This document shows, piece by piece, positions 1 to 6,240 of a DNA stretch of 6,384 bases (within the stretch, counting starts at the first letter, position 1; each line of letters starts with the position of its first letter). A program made the position numbers and the translations under genes. Location of the stretch: assembly GCF_019402445.1 (NCBI RefSeq), contig NZ_SRZM01000148.1, forward strand, positions 1 through 6,384. The letters are read 5' to 3'. The notes under the pieces were generated by a model. That model was given only the letters and a program-made list of their open reading frames with translations, searched no databases and was not told the origin of the DNA. Source of the DNA: Brachyspira pilosicoli (GTDB lineage Bacteria; Spirochaetota; Brachyspiria; Brachyspirales; Brachyspiraceae).

Positions 1-36
1 GAGATATTGTATTTAGAAATTAAAAGTAAATACTAG
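1..36 (+). CDS. Possible 3' end of a rightward gene (partial)
   Basis: Frame 1 is open from the window edge for 11 codons (reading EILYLEIKSKY) and ends at a TAG stop at 34-36. The other two forward frames close earlier, at 13-15 and 19-21. A palindromic, terminator-like A/T sequence follows 24 bases later, as expected for a gene that ends here and converges on lepA. Eleven open codons in such AT-rich DNA can easily occur by chance, so this is only a possibility and no function can be given. Confidence 0.3.
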   Translation, partial: EILYLEIKSKY

Positions 37-60
37 TAATAAATAAATTAATCATAAATA

Positions 61-84
61 AAAATATAGTATATACTATATTTT
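61..84. terminator. 24-bp perfect A/T-rich palindrome, candidate bidirectional terminator
   Basis: Positions 61-72 (AAAATATAGTAT) are exactly the reverse complement of 73-84. As RNA it would give a roughly 10-bp stem with a tight loop, with a run of U at the end on either strand. It lies between the possible rightward gene ending at 36 and the 3' end of the leftward lepA, where a shared terminator would be useful. The stem has only one G-C pair per arm, so its strength as an intrinsic terminator is doubtful; it could also be a protein-binding palindrome. Confidence 0.4.
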
Positions 85-242
85 AGTTATAAAAATAGGC
101 TATATAATTAGCTTTTAAATTTATTTATATTCCCACCCTATAGATTTTATAATTTTAATTTGTAATATATGCTTTTTATTTCTTATTGCTTAATTATGAA
201 TATTAACCTCCACCCAAGATTTTTTTAATTTATAACATACAC

Positions 243-325
243 ACCGCACGCAGAGTAAAATTTAAAATATAATAATATTAAAATTATAATCTAAACAATA
301 AATAAAAATATGTTTACCGTGCGGT
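243..325. repeat. Inverted 8-bp pair ACCGCACG / CGTGCGGT, 67 nt apart
   Basis: ACCGCACG at 243-250 and CGTGCGGT at 318-325 are exact reverse complements and are the only GC-rich words in this otherwise A/T-only stretch. The intervening 67 bases are nearly pure A/T. They could be the ends of a short non-coding repeat or the arms of a long-loop hairpin downstream of lepA. No target-site duplication is evident. Confidence 0.35.
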
Positions 326-328
326 TAA
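304..328 (-). terminator. Weak candidate terminator of lepA
   Basis: Read leftward from the lepA stop, 328-314 gives TTAACCGCACGGTAA, which can fold as TTACC/GGTAA with one bulged A and a loop of about four bases. It is followed within a few bases by a run of five T at 308-304. The stem is short and the T run is offset, so this is a modest candidate. The word CGTGCGGT in this arm also pairs with 243-250. Confidence 0.3.
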
Positions 329-339
329 GAAATTTGTTA

Positions 340-2151
340 TTATTTATTATTGTCATCAGTTTTAAGTACACTTATAAATGCATCCTGAGGAATCTCCACG
401 CTTCCAATAGCCTTCATTCTCTTTTTACCTTCTTTCTGTTTCTCCAACAACTTTCTTTTTCTTGTAATATCTCCGCCGTAACATTTAGCTGTAACATTTT
501 TTCTTAATGCACTTATATTTTCTCTTGCTATTATGCGACCTGCAATTGCTGCTTGCAAAGGAATCTGAAACATATGTTTTGGTATGAGATGTTTTAATTT
601 TTCTATAATTTGTCTTCCTCTGCTTTCTGCATTGCTTCTATGAGCCATAAATGATAATGCATCCACTACTTCACCATGAACAAGTATGTCTATTTTTTCT
701 ATTTGGCTTTCTCTAAAATCTGAAAAATCATAATCGAAAGAAGCATAACCTCTTGATATTGATTTTAATTTATCATAAAAGTCATACACTACTTCTATTA
801 ATGGCAAATCGAATTTTATTTCAGCTCTTTTATCATCTAAATATGTGAGTGAAGTTTGAGTGCCTCTTCTGTCTATACAAAGAGATATAATATTTCCTAA
901 ATAATCGGTAGGCACTATTATAAGAGCATTAATAAAAGGCTCATAACATTTTTCTATATACTGTGCAGAAGGAAAATCTGCAGGGTTATCTATGAGTTTC
1001 TCTTCACCGTTTGTGAGTTTTAATTTTACTTCTACAGAAGGGCTAGTTATTACAAGATTAAGATTAAACTCTCTCTCTAAACGCTCTTGTACAATCTCTA
1101 AGTGCAAGAGCCCTAAGAAACCGCATCTATATCCAAACCCTAAAGCTATAGAACGCTCTGGCTCATAAACCAAAGAAGCATCATTAAGTTTTAATTTTTC
1201 TAATGCCTTTTGTAAGTTAGTGTAATCTTCATCTTCTGCAGGGAAAATGCCAGCAAATACCATAGGAAGAACTTCTTTATAACCAATCAAAGGTTCATCA
1301 GAAGGGTTTTCTTCGAGGGTAATAGTGTCTCCTATTTTTATGTCTGATATATTTTTAATACCTGCGATGATGTATCCTACTTCACCGCTTTTAAGTTCAT
1401 TTGCAGATTTAAGTCCAAGTAAAAGTGTACCGCATTCTTCAACTTCATACTCTGCTTTAGTTTCCATTAAAAGAAGCTTATCATCTTTTTTAATAGAGCC
1501 GTCAAATATTCTCACTATCATAACAGCACCGCGAAAAGGGTCATAATAAGAATCAAATATCAAAGCCCTTGTTTTTTTATCAGTATTATCCTTTGGAGCT
1601 GGTATCATCTTAACAACTGCTTCAAGTATCTCGTCTATTCCTATATCATTTTTTGCACTCGCTAAAACAATATCATCTTTATTAACACCAAACTCTTTTT
1701 CCATCTGCTCTTTACAAAGTTCAATATTAGCAGCAGGCAAATCTATTTTATTTATAACAGGTACAATCTCCAAATTATTTTCAAAAGCAAGATAAAAATT
1801 AGAAATAGTCTGAGCCTCAACACCCTGAGCAGCATCTACTACAAGTATAGCACCCTCACAAGCAGCAAGTGAACGAGAAACCTCATAGTTAAAGTCAACG
1901 TGTCCCGGAGTATCAATCAAATTAAGAGTATATACTTCTCCATCTTTTGCTTGATAAGAAAGTTTTACAGCCTGACTCTTTATTGTTATTCCTCTCTCTC
2001 TTTCTATATCCATAGAGTCCAAAATTTGTGCTTTCATTTCTCTGCTTGATACAGCTTTGGTATGTTCTATGATTCTATCGGCTAAAGTGCTTTTTCCATG
2101 GTCAACATGTGCTATAATACAAAAATTCCTAATTTTCTCTGCGTATGACAT
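340..2151 (-). CDS. lepA: Elongation factor 4 (LepA/EF4), ribosome-associated GTPase
   Basis: LepA is a translational GTPase that binds the ribosome and is linked to back-translocation, stalled-ribosome handling and 30S biogenesis; it is cytoplasmic, partly membrane-associated. The protein is 603 residues, the usual family length. GTPase motifs are all present: G1 AHVDHGKS (14-21), G2 around RGIT (53-56), G3 DTPGH (80-84), G4 NKID (134-137) and G5 SAK (165-167). A beta-barrel domain 2 (about 195-280) and two EF-G-like alpha/beta domains (about 295-370 and 400-485) follow. The LepA-specific C-terminal domain ends in a conserved basic stretch ([20 protein letters not shown], 558-577). The start is fixed by the standard [21 protein letters not shown] opening. 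The Shine-Dalgarno match TAAGGA (2165-2170) is rather far from the ATG (13 nt). A good promoter lies at 2216-2244, so it is probably transcribed independently of the upstream gene. No frameshift or missing motif was seen. Confidence 0.98.
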   Translation of the reverse strand: MSYAEKIRNFCIIAHVDHGKSTLADRIIEHTKAVSSREMKAQILDSMDIERERGITIKSQAVKLSYQAKDGEVYTLNLIDTPGHVDFNYEVSRSLAACEGAILVVDAAQGVEAQTISNFYLAFENNLEIVPVINKIDLPAANIELCKEQMEKEFGVNKDDIVLASAKNDIGIDEILEAVVKMIPAPKDNTDKKTRALIFDSYYDPFRGAVMIVRIFDGSIKKDDKLLLMETKAEYEVEECGTLLLGLKSANELKSGEVGYIIAGIKNISDIKIGDTITLEENPSDEPLIGYKEVLPMVFAGIFPAEDEDYTNLQKALEKLKLNDASLVYEPERSIALGFGYRCGFLGLLHLEIVQERLEREFNLNLVITSPSVEVKLKLTNGEEKLIDNPADFPSAQYIEKCYEPFINALIIVPTDYLGNIISLCIDRRGTQTSLTYLDDKRAEIKFDLPLIEVVYDFYDKLKSISRGYASFDYDFSDFRESQIEKIDILVHGEVVDALSFMAHRSNAESRGRQIIEKLKHLIPKHMFQIPLQAAIAGRIIARENISALRKNVTAKCYGGDITRKRKLLEKQKEGKKRMKAIGSVEIPQDAFISVLKTDDNNK

Positions 2152-2215
2152 TTATTAAAATATATCCTTATATTATTAAAATATTTTTGATAATAAAATT
2201 ATATTTAGATGATAT

Positions 2216-2244
2216 ATTATAATATAGCAAGTGGCTTTTTGCAA
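2216..2244 (-). promoter_or_regulatory. Sigma70-type promoter of lepA
   Basis: On the minus strand TTGCAA (2244-2239) is separated by exactly 17 nt from a perfect TATAAT (2221-2216). Transcription would begin near 2209, giving a leader of roughly 58 nt before the lepA ATG. The -35 word TTGCAA is itself palindromic, and its surroundings resemble the minus-strand sequence at 6184-6212. Confidence 0.7.
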
Positions 2245-2266
2245 ATAGTTTTGTATAGTAAAATAT

Positions 2267-2728
2267 CTATTTAAAATTTCTGTCTATATCTAAATTTCTT
2301 AATGTTTCCATCATCTGTATTTGCATCTGTATTCTAAAATTATCATTAACAGCACTATTTACAGCATTATTATTCGGAGATTTTTGATATATTTCTGATA
2401 GTATCTTAGAATTATTTACTCTCATTCTATCTTCAAGCATTCTAATTCTTGGAGAATATCTGCCGTCTATTGCTTTTAATTTTTCTCTTTCTTGATAAGT
2501 CATATATCCATTTCCAAATTTATAGAATCTTCCATTTTTATAATATGTTTTTGTGTATCCATAATTTTTATATCTTTGATTATATAAGTCATAACGAGGC
2601 TGATACATTGGTATTCTCTGATTAGGTATTAATGGTTTTACATTGCCTACTCTTGGTGTTGGAGAATAATAGTATTGTGAAAATAAATTAATTGATAGTA
2701 TAAAAAATATACAAAATAATTTCTTCAT
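2267..2728 (-). CDS. Small exported tyrosine-rich protein, function unknown
   Basis: I do not recognise this 153-residue protein. Residues 1-17 form a clear signal peptide: KK at 2-3, a hydrophobic core LFCIFFILSINLF, and a plausible cleavage after FS at 16-17. The mature N-terminal half is strongly tyrosine-rich (14 Tyr between 19 and 78), with Pro, Asn, Arg and Gly and few acidic residues, suggesting an extended surface or periplasmic segment. From about 79 it becomes charged and probably helical, with YQEREKLKAI and later RIRMLEDRMR, then an Asn-rich patch (119-130) and a Gln/Met-rich helix near the end. The cysteine at 6 lies inside the hydrophobic core, so a lipoprotein is unlikely. The start is supported by a strong GGAGGT (2735-2740) six bases upstream. 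The stop is TAG, 115 nt before lepA, which has its own promoter. Periplasmic or outer-membrane location is an inference. Confidence 0.8.
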   Translation of the reverse strand: MKKLFCIFFILSINLFSQYYYSPTPRVGNVKPLIPNQRIPMYQPRYDLYNQRYKNYGYTKTYYKNGRFYKFGNGYMTYQEREKLKAIDGRYSPRIRMLEDRMRVNNSKILSEIYQKSPNNNAVNSAVNDNFRIQMQIQMMETLRNLDIDRNFK

Positions 2729-2750
2729 TGTTTTACCTCCGTATATATTA

Positions 2751-2778
2751 ATTATACAAATAGTAAAAATAAATTCAA
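2751..2778 (-). promoter_or_regulatory. Promoter of the tyrosine-rich exported protein gene
   Basis: Minus-strand TTGAAT (2778-2773) and a perfect TATAAT (2756-2751) are separated by 16 nt. The start site would fall near 2744, just a few bases upstream of the GGAGGT at 2740-2735, giving a leader of only about 16 nt. The -35 box directly abuts the hairpin at 2780-2812. Confidence 0.55.
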
Positions 2779-2779
2779 T

Positions 2780-2815
2780 AACTCCGCATAATGAAAAACA
2801 TTACACGGAGTTTTT
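2780..2815 (+). terminator. Terminator-like hairpin between divergent genes
   Basis: AACTCCG (2780-2786) pairs with CGGAGTT (2806-2812). Inside, a CA/CA internal loop is followed by TAATG (2789-2793) pairing with CATTA (2799-2803) around an AAAAA loop. A T run (2811-2815) follows only on the + strand, so it has the form of a rightward intrinsic terminator. No rightward gene ends here: the neighbours diverge from this region. It may stop antisense or unannotated small RNA transcription, insulate the rightward operon, or act as a DNA-level operator beside the leftward promoter. Confidence 0.5.
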
Positions 2816-2893
2816 GAGTAAATTATGAGTAATTATTCTTAAGTTGTGTATTATATTAGACGATTGATATTCAAAAAAGTTCCCGAAAAATTA

Positions 2894-2955
2894 TTTTTTT
2901 TATATTTTTTTATGTTTTTTAATACTTTGACAAATGAGTCATTTTATTATATTCT
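2894..2955 (+). promoter_or_regulatory. Promoter of the B3/B4-radical SAM operon with phased T-tracts and palindrome
   Basis: A perfect -35 TTGACA (2927-2932) is followed after 17 nt by TATTCT (2950-2955), a weaker -10. Just upstream are three T-tracts (2894-2901, 2905-2911, 2915-2920) centred about 10 bp apart, the arrangement expected for intrinsic curvature or an UP-like element. A 13-bp perfect palindrome, AAATGA-G-TCATTT (2932-2944), overlaps the end of the -35 and the spacer, where a repressor would block polymerase. Transcription would start near 2962, giving a leader of about 34 nt to the ATG at 2996. Confidence 0.6.
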
Positions 2956-2995
2956 TTATAAGATTATAACAAATATAATTACATAAAGGATTAAT

Positions 2996-3700
2996 ATGAA
3001 ATTCAAAATAGAAGAAAAAGTATTTAACACTCTAGACAATTTATGCATAGCATTTGTTGTAGCTAAAAATATAGACAACAGAGAAAATGATAAATATGTT
3101 ATAGATTTGCTTGATAATAACTTATCAAAAGCACAAAAAGAATTAGAAAATGTAAAGATAAAAGAATATAGTGAAATATTATGCTATAGAAATGCTTTTG
3201 AAAAATTATCTATTAACCCTAACAAGTTTTTATCATCTATAGAGGCTATACTTACAAGGGTTTCAAAAGGTAAAGGGTTCCCACATATAAATAAAATAGT
3301 AGATTTGGTTAATGCTTTATCTATAAAATATAAACTTCCTATGGGTTCACATGATATTGATTCTATGAATGATGATTTTTATGTAAGATATTCTGTTAAG
3401 GGGGATAAGTTTTTACCTTTTGGGGAGACTGAAATAGAATTATTAGAAGATAATGAACTTGTATACACTTCTGGTAATGATATAAGAACAAGAAGATGGA
3501 TATGGAGACAAAGCGAATATGGAAAGATTGTAGAAACTACAACTAATATTATTTTTCCAATAGATGGTTTTATTGGTGTTAATGATAAAAAAGTAATGGA
3601 TGCTAGAGATGAACTTGAAAGTATTTTAAAAGAGTTATTTAATTGCACCACTATAAAAGGTTTTTTAAGCAAAGAAAATAATGAATCTGAAGAGTTTTAA
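2996..3700 (+). CDS. Stand-alone B3/B4 domain protein (PheRS beta-subunit related)
   Basis: This 234-residue cytoplasmic protein matches the free-standing B3/B4 family, homologous to the editing region of phenylalanyl-tRNA synthetase beta, which hydrolyses wrongly charged Tyr-tRNA(Phe). Recognisable family blocks are YRNAFEKLSINPNKF (64-78); the SSIEAILTRVSKGKGFPHIN stretch (80-99) leading into VDLVNALSIKYKLPMGSHDID (102-122); and TRRWIWRQSEYGKIVETTTN (165-184), with the following IIFPIDGF. No catalytic synthetase core, anticodon-binding or OB domain is attached. The start has AAAGGA (2985-2990) five bases upstream. The radical SAM gene begins 13 nt after its stop with its own AAAGGT, so the two are almost certainly cotranscribed. 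A trans-editing or deacylase role on a tRNA or similar ester is plausible from the fold but unproven. Family assignment is firm, function is not. Confidence 0.88.
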   Translation: MKFKIEEKVFNTLDNLCIAFVVAKNIDNRENDKYVIDLLDNNLSKAQKELENVKIKEYSEILCYRNAFEKLSINPNKFLSSIEAILTRVSKGKGFPHINKIVDLVNALSIKYKLPMGSHDIDSMNDDFYVRYSVKGDKFLPFGETEIELLEDNELVYTSGNDIRTRRWIWRQSEYGKIVETTTNIIFPIDGFIGVNDKKVMDARDELESILKELFNCTTIKGFLSKENNESEEF

Positions 3701-3713
3701 TTAAAGGTAATTT

Positions 3714-6137
3714 ATGAACAATAATTCAAGCAGCAACATGAGAGAAGAGATATTAAATCTTGTAAAAAGCGAGGACATAGTAAAACCTACTAGATATTTA
3801 GGCGGTGAGATAAACGCTATAATAAAACCTAATATGCCTTTTAAATTTGTTATGTGCTTTGCGGATATGTATGAAGTAGCAATTAGCAATTTGGGGCTTT
3901 CTATACTTTATGAGGTTATTAACTCTATTGAATATGCTTCCTGCGAGAGAGTGTATAGTATAGCTGAAGATTTTGAGAAACTTTTAAGAGAGAAAAATAT
4001 ACCGCTTTATACTTTGGAGACTTTCAGCAGAGTAAAAGATGCCGATGTTTTGGGTTTTACTTTGCAGTATGAGCTTATATATACAAATATACTTCAAGTG
4101 TTGGAACTAAGTCAAATACCTATACATAGAGATGAAAGAGGAGAAGATATACCTATAATAGCTGCAGGCGGACCAAGCGTATTTAATCCATTTCCTCTGG
4201 TTGATTTTATTGATGTATTTTTGTTTGGTGAATTTGATTTTGAGATGAAAAACTTTGTTGATATAATTTATAATCTCAAAAAAAATGGTGCTAAAAGAGA
4301 TGATATATTAAAAGAGCTTTCAAAACTTGAATATGCTTATGTACCTAAATATCCAAGAGATAATGTAAAAAGAATATTTGTTGAAAATATTAATGAAATG
4401 CCTTATGTAAAAAAGCCTTTAGTACCTCTTGTTGAAGGAATTCAAAACAGAATATCCGTAGAAATAGCGAGAGGTTGTACACATAGCTGCAGATTTTGTT
4501 TGGCTGGAATTACTTATAGACCTGTAAGAAACCGCACTATAGAAAAAATTGTTGATATAGCAATGGAGTCATTAGAAGCAACGGGAGCTAATACTTTAAA
4601 TTTATTTTCTCTTTCTGCTGATGATTATCCGCATATTGGTGAATTAATAGAATATTTACAGACACTAGGAGAGCATAATGGATTTTCTCTCTCCCTGCCT
4701 TCATTAAGAATTGATTCATTTGATAAAGAAACTGCTGAGAGAATTGCACAATTTAGAAAAACAGGCTTAACATTTGCATTAGAAGTAGGAAGCCATGAAT
4801 TAAGAGAAAAAATAAACAAGTCAATGGATGAAGATGCAATTTATAATATACTTGCCGATGTTCAAAAAATGGGCTGGAAGATAGTAAAAATATATTTCAT
4901 GATAGGATTTACTGATAACCCAGAAAAAGAGGCCGATGAAATAATAGAAGCATTAGAAAAAATGCTTGAAGTATCAAAAAAGAAAGTAAAAATAAATGCC
5001 GCTATCAATGTATTTATACCAAAGCCTCATACACCTTTAGAAAATAATAATCAACTTACAGATGAAGAGGCTATTTACTATATAGGAAAGGTAAGAGACC
5101 ATTTTAGAGGAAGCAAGGTAGCTATCAAATATCACCCTCCAAGAATGGCAGAAATTGAAGGGATAATTTCAAGAGGCGATGAAAAAATAGGAGAGATTAT
5201 TTATAAGGCATATAAAAAAGGTGCAAGATTTGATGCTTGGGTTGAGCATTTCAAATATGATGTTTGGAAGGAAGTGATAGAAGAGAGCGGATACACTATA
5301 AAAGAATTATTAAGCAAAAAAATAAATATGCCTTGGAAATGCATTGACACTCTTGTAAGCCAGCAATTCTTTGACAAAGAATACGAGAGATTTCAAAATG
5401 GAAAGTTTACAGACTACTGCTTTACAGGTAATTGTCAAAACTGCGGTATAGATTATAAAAAATATTGCCATAAATATAAAAAAGAAGTTTTAAATACAAA
5501 CTTTACTCAAATGGTTGAAGAATTAAAAACTCTAAAGAAAAGAGATATATTTGCTGTAAACTATAAAGTATTTATGAAGTTTAAAAAAGAAGGCATATCA
5601 TCTCTTTTGGGTATGCATGATTTATCGCGTGTAATGGTTTGTGCTTTTAAAATCGCAGGGGCTAGTATATCTTTAAGTAGAGGTTTTCACCCTCTTGAAA
5701 AAATAGTTTTTACTCCCCCTACTCCTTTTGCCTGCGAAAGTGATGCTGAATATATGGAAGTAAGCTTAACTGATAATATAGACATAGATTTATTAAAAAA
5801 TAAAATTAATAATTTACTTTCCCATATAGGAATAGAAATATTAGAAGCGAACTTTATAGCCACAAACATAAAAAAAATACAAGCTCTTCCAAAAAATATT
5901 TTATATAAAATGAATACTAATGATAATGATAAGGCATTTAATTTACTTTCAAATAAAGAAACTCTAAAAGAAAGTGAAGAGCGTTTAGGAGATTATATAT
6001 TAAACAAAAAAGACAATGAAATATTTATCACTATACTTCAAAATGATAATAAACCTATAAGAATCAGAGATATTAAGAGCTATCTTTTAAAGAATACTAT
6101 TAATATAAAAAATATTAGAAAGCTGAAGTTAGTATAA
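3714..6137 (+). CDS. Fused B12-binding-like radical SAM protein with C-terminal DUF2344 domain
   Basis: This 807-residue protein joins two units that many bacteria encode as neighbouring genes, the TIGR03960-type radical SAM protein and the TIGR03936/DUF2344 radical SAM-linked protein. Residues about 40-200 resemble a B12-binding-like Rossmann domain (FADMYEVAISNLGLSILYEV; AAGGPSVFNPFPLVDFIDV, 150-168). I see no clear DxHxxG cobalamin-ligand motif. The radical SAM core starts at ISVEIARGCTHSCRFC, with cluster ligands C255, C259 and C262, and runs to about 480. A second group C569, C574, C577 and C585 (spacing x4, x2, x7) could bind zinc or another Fe-S cluster. DUF2344 spans about 612-800 (VNYKVFMKFKKEG, LGMHDLSRVMVCAFKIAG, SRGFHPLEKIVFTPPTPF). 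Substrate unknown to me; in Firmicutes the family lies beside RNase G and L21/L27 genes, hinting at ribosome or RNA work. AAAGGT (3703-3708) fixes the first ATG; Met9 has no ribosome site. Second gene of the operon. Confidence 0.93.
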   Translation: MNNNSSSNMREEILNLVKSEDIVKPTRYLGGEINAIIKPNMPFKFVMCFADMYEVAISNLGLSILYEVINSIEYASCERVYSIAEDFEKLLREKNIPLYTLETFSRVKDADVLGFTLQYELIYTNILQVLELSQIPIHRDERGEDIPIIAAGGPSVFNPFPLVDFIDVFLFGEFDFEMKNFVDIIYNLKKNGAKRDDILKELSKLEYAYVPKYPRDNVKRIFVENINEMPYVKKPLVPLVEGIQNRISVEIARGCTHSCRFCLAGITYRPVRNRTIEKIVDIAMESLEATGANTLNLFSLSADDYPHIGELIEYLQTLGEHNGFSLSLPSLRIDSFDKETAERIAQFRKTGLTFALEVGSHELREKINKSMDEDAIYNILADVQKMGWKIVKIYFMIGFTDNPEKEADEIIEALEKMLEVSKKKVKINAAINVFIPKPHTPLENNNQLTDEEAIYYIGKVRDHFRGSKVAIKYHPPRMAEIEGIISRGDEKIGEIIYKAYKKGARFDAWVEHFKYDVWKEVIEESGYTIKELLSKKINMPWKCIDTLVSQQFFDKEYERFQNGKFTDYCFTGNCQNCGIDYKKYCHKYKKEVLNTNFTQMVEELKTLKKRDIFAVNYKVFMKFKKEGISSLLGMHDLSRVMVCAFKIAGASISLSRGFHPLEKIVFTPPTPFACESDAEYMEVSLTDNIDIDLLKNKINNLLSHIGIEILEANFIATNIKKIQALPKNILYKMNTNDNDKAFNLLSNKETLKESEERLGDYILNKKDNEIFITILQNDNKPIRIRDIKSYLLKNTINIKNIRKLKLV

Positions 6138-6155
6138 TCATTATTTTTATTGGGG

Positions 6156-6177
6156 TATTAATTTTTTATTAATATTT
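6156..6177 (+). terminator. Weak A/T hairpin downstream of the radical SAM gene
   Basis: TATTAAT (6156-6162) and ATTAATA (6168-6174) are complementary around a TTTTT loop, followed by TTT. It lies 18 bases after the operon's last stop codon, the right place for a terminator, but the stem contains no G-C pair, so it would be weak. Confidence 0.3.
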
Positions 6178-6183
6178 CACTGT

Positions 6184-6212
6184 ATAATAAAAAGTAATAT
6201 GTGCTTTTGCAA
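6184..6212 (-). promoter_or_regulatory. Minus-strand promoter-like sequence facing the radical SAM 3' end
   Basis: On the minus strand TTGCAA (6212-6207) and TATTAT (6189-6184) are 17 nt apart. This is the same -35 word and spacing as the lepA promoter, with a shared AAAAGC-like continuation. No minus-strand gene lies downstream within the window, so a transcript would be antisense to the end of the radical SAM gene. Confidence 0.3.
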
Positions 6213-6233
6213 CTTTTGCCACGGGAAAAGTTG
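6210..6233. repeat. 8-bp-stem inverted repeat
   Basis: CAACTTTT (6210-6217) is exactly complementary to AAAAGTTG (6226-6233) around the loop GCCACGGG. No T run follows on either strand, so it is not a standard terminator. It lies directly downstream of the minus-strand promoter at 6241-6271 and would form the 5' end of that transcript. It looks like part of a dispersed intergenic repeat; that is from memory of Brachyspira sequences and was not checked. Confidence 0.5.
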
Positions 6234-6240
6234 ATATAAA

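Larger units (their letters stand above)
37..339. other. Gene-free AT-rich intergenic region with short repeats
   Basis: No convincing reading frame is present on either strand. Structure seen: the palindrome at 61-84; two related blocks, TCCCACCCTATAGATTTT at 131-148 and TCCACCCAAGATTTTT at 209-224; ACCGCACG at 243-250; and its exact reverse complement CGTGCGGT at 318-325. The rest is low-complexity A/T. A short rightward open frame beginning at 310 runs into the antisense of lepA and has no ribosome binding site, so it is not called. Confidence 0.6.

Noticed and set aside
310..507. Rightward open frame of 65 codons overlapping the lepA 3' end
   Set aside because: It is mostly antisense to the conserved LepA C-terminal domain, has no ribosome binding site, and has a low-complexity Leu/Phe/Ser composition typical of a reverse-strand shadow.
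1325..1546. Rightward open frame of 73 codons inside lepA
   Set aside because: Entirely antisense to conserved LepA sequence with no supporting start signal.
2243..2272. Hairpin AAATAG/CTATTT overlapping the stop of the exported-protein gene, as its terminator
   Set aside because: The stem is A/T-rich with a three-base bulge, includes the stop codon, and has no real T run on the minus strand; too weak to call.
2267..2728. Lipoprotein reading of the exported protein, using Cys6
   Set aside because: Cys6 lies near the start of the hydrophobic core rather than after it, and there is no cysteine near the predicted cleavage site.
3379..3889. Leftward open frames opposite the B3/B4 gene and the start of the radical SAM gene
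   Set aside because: Reverse-strand shadows of two clear genes; hydrophobic Ser/Leu/Ile-rich composition and no ribosome site.
4625..5869. Leftward open frames opposite the radical SAM gene
   Set aside because: Antisense to well-conserved domains, without promoter or ribosome site directly upstream.
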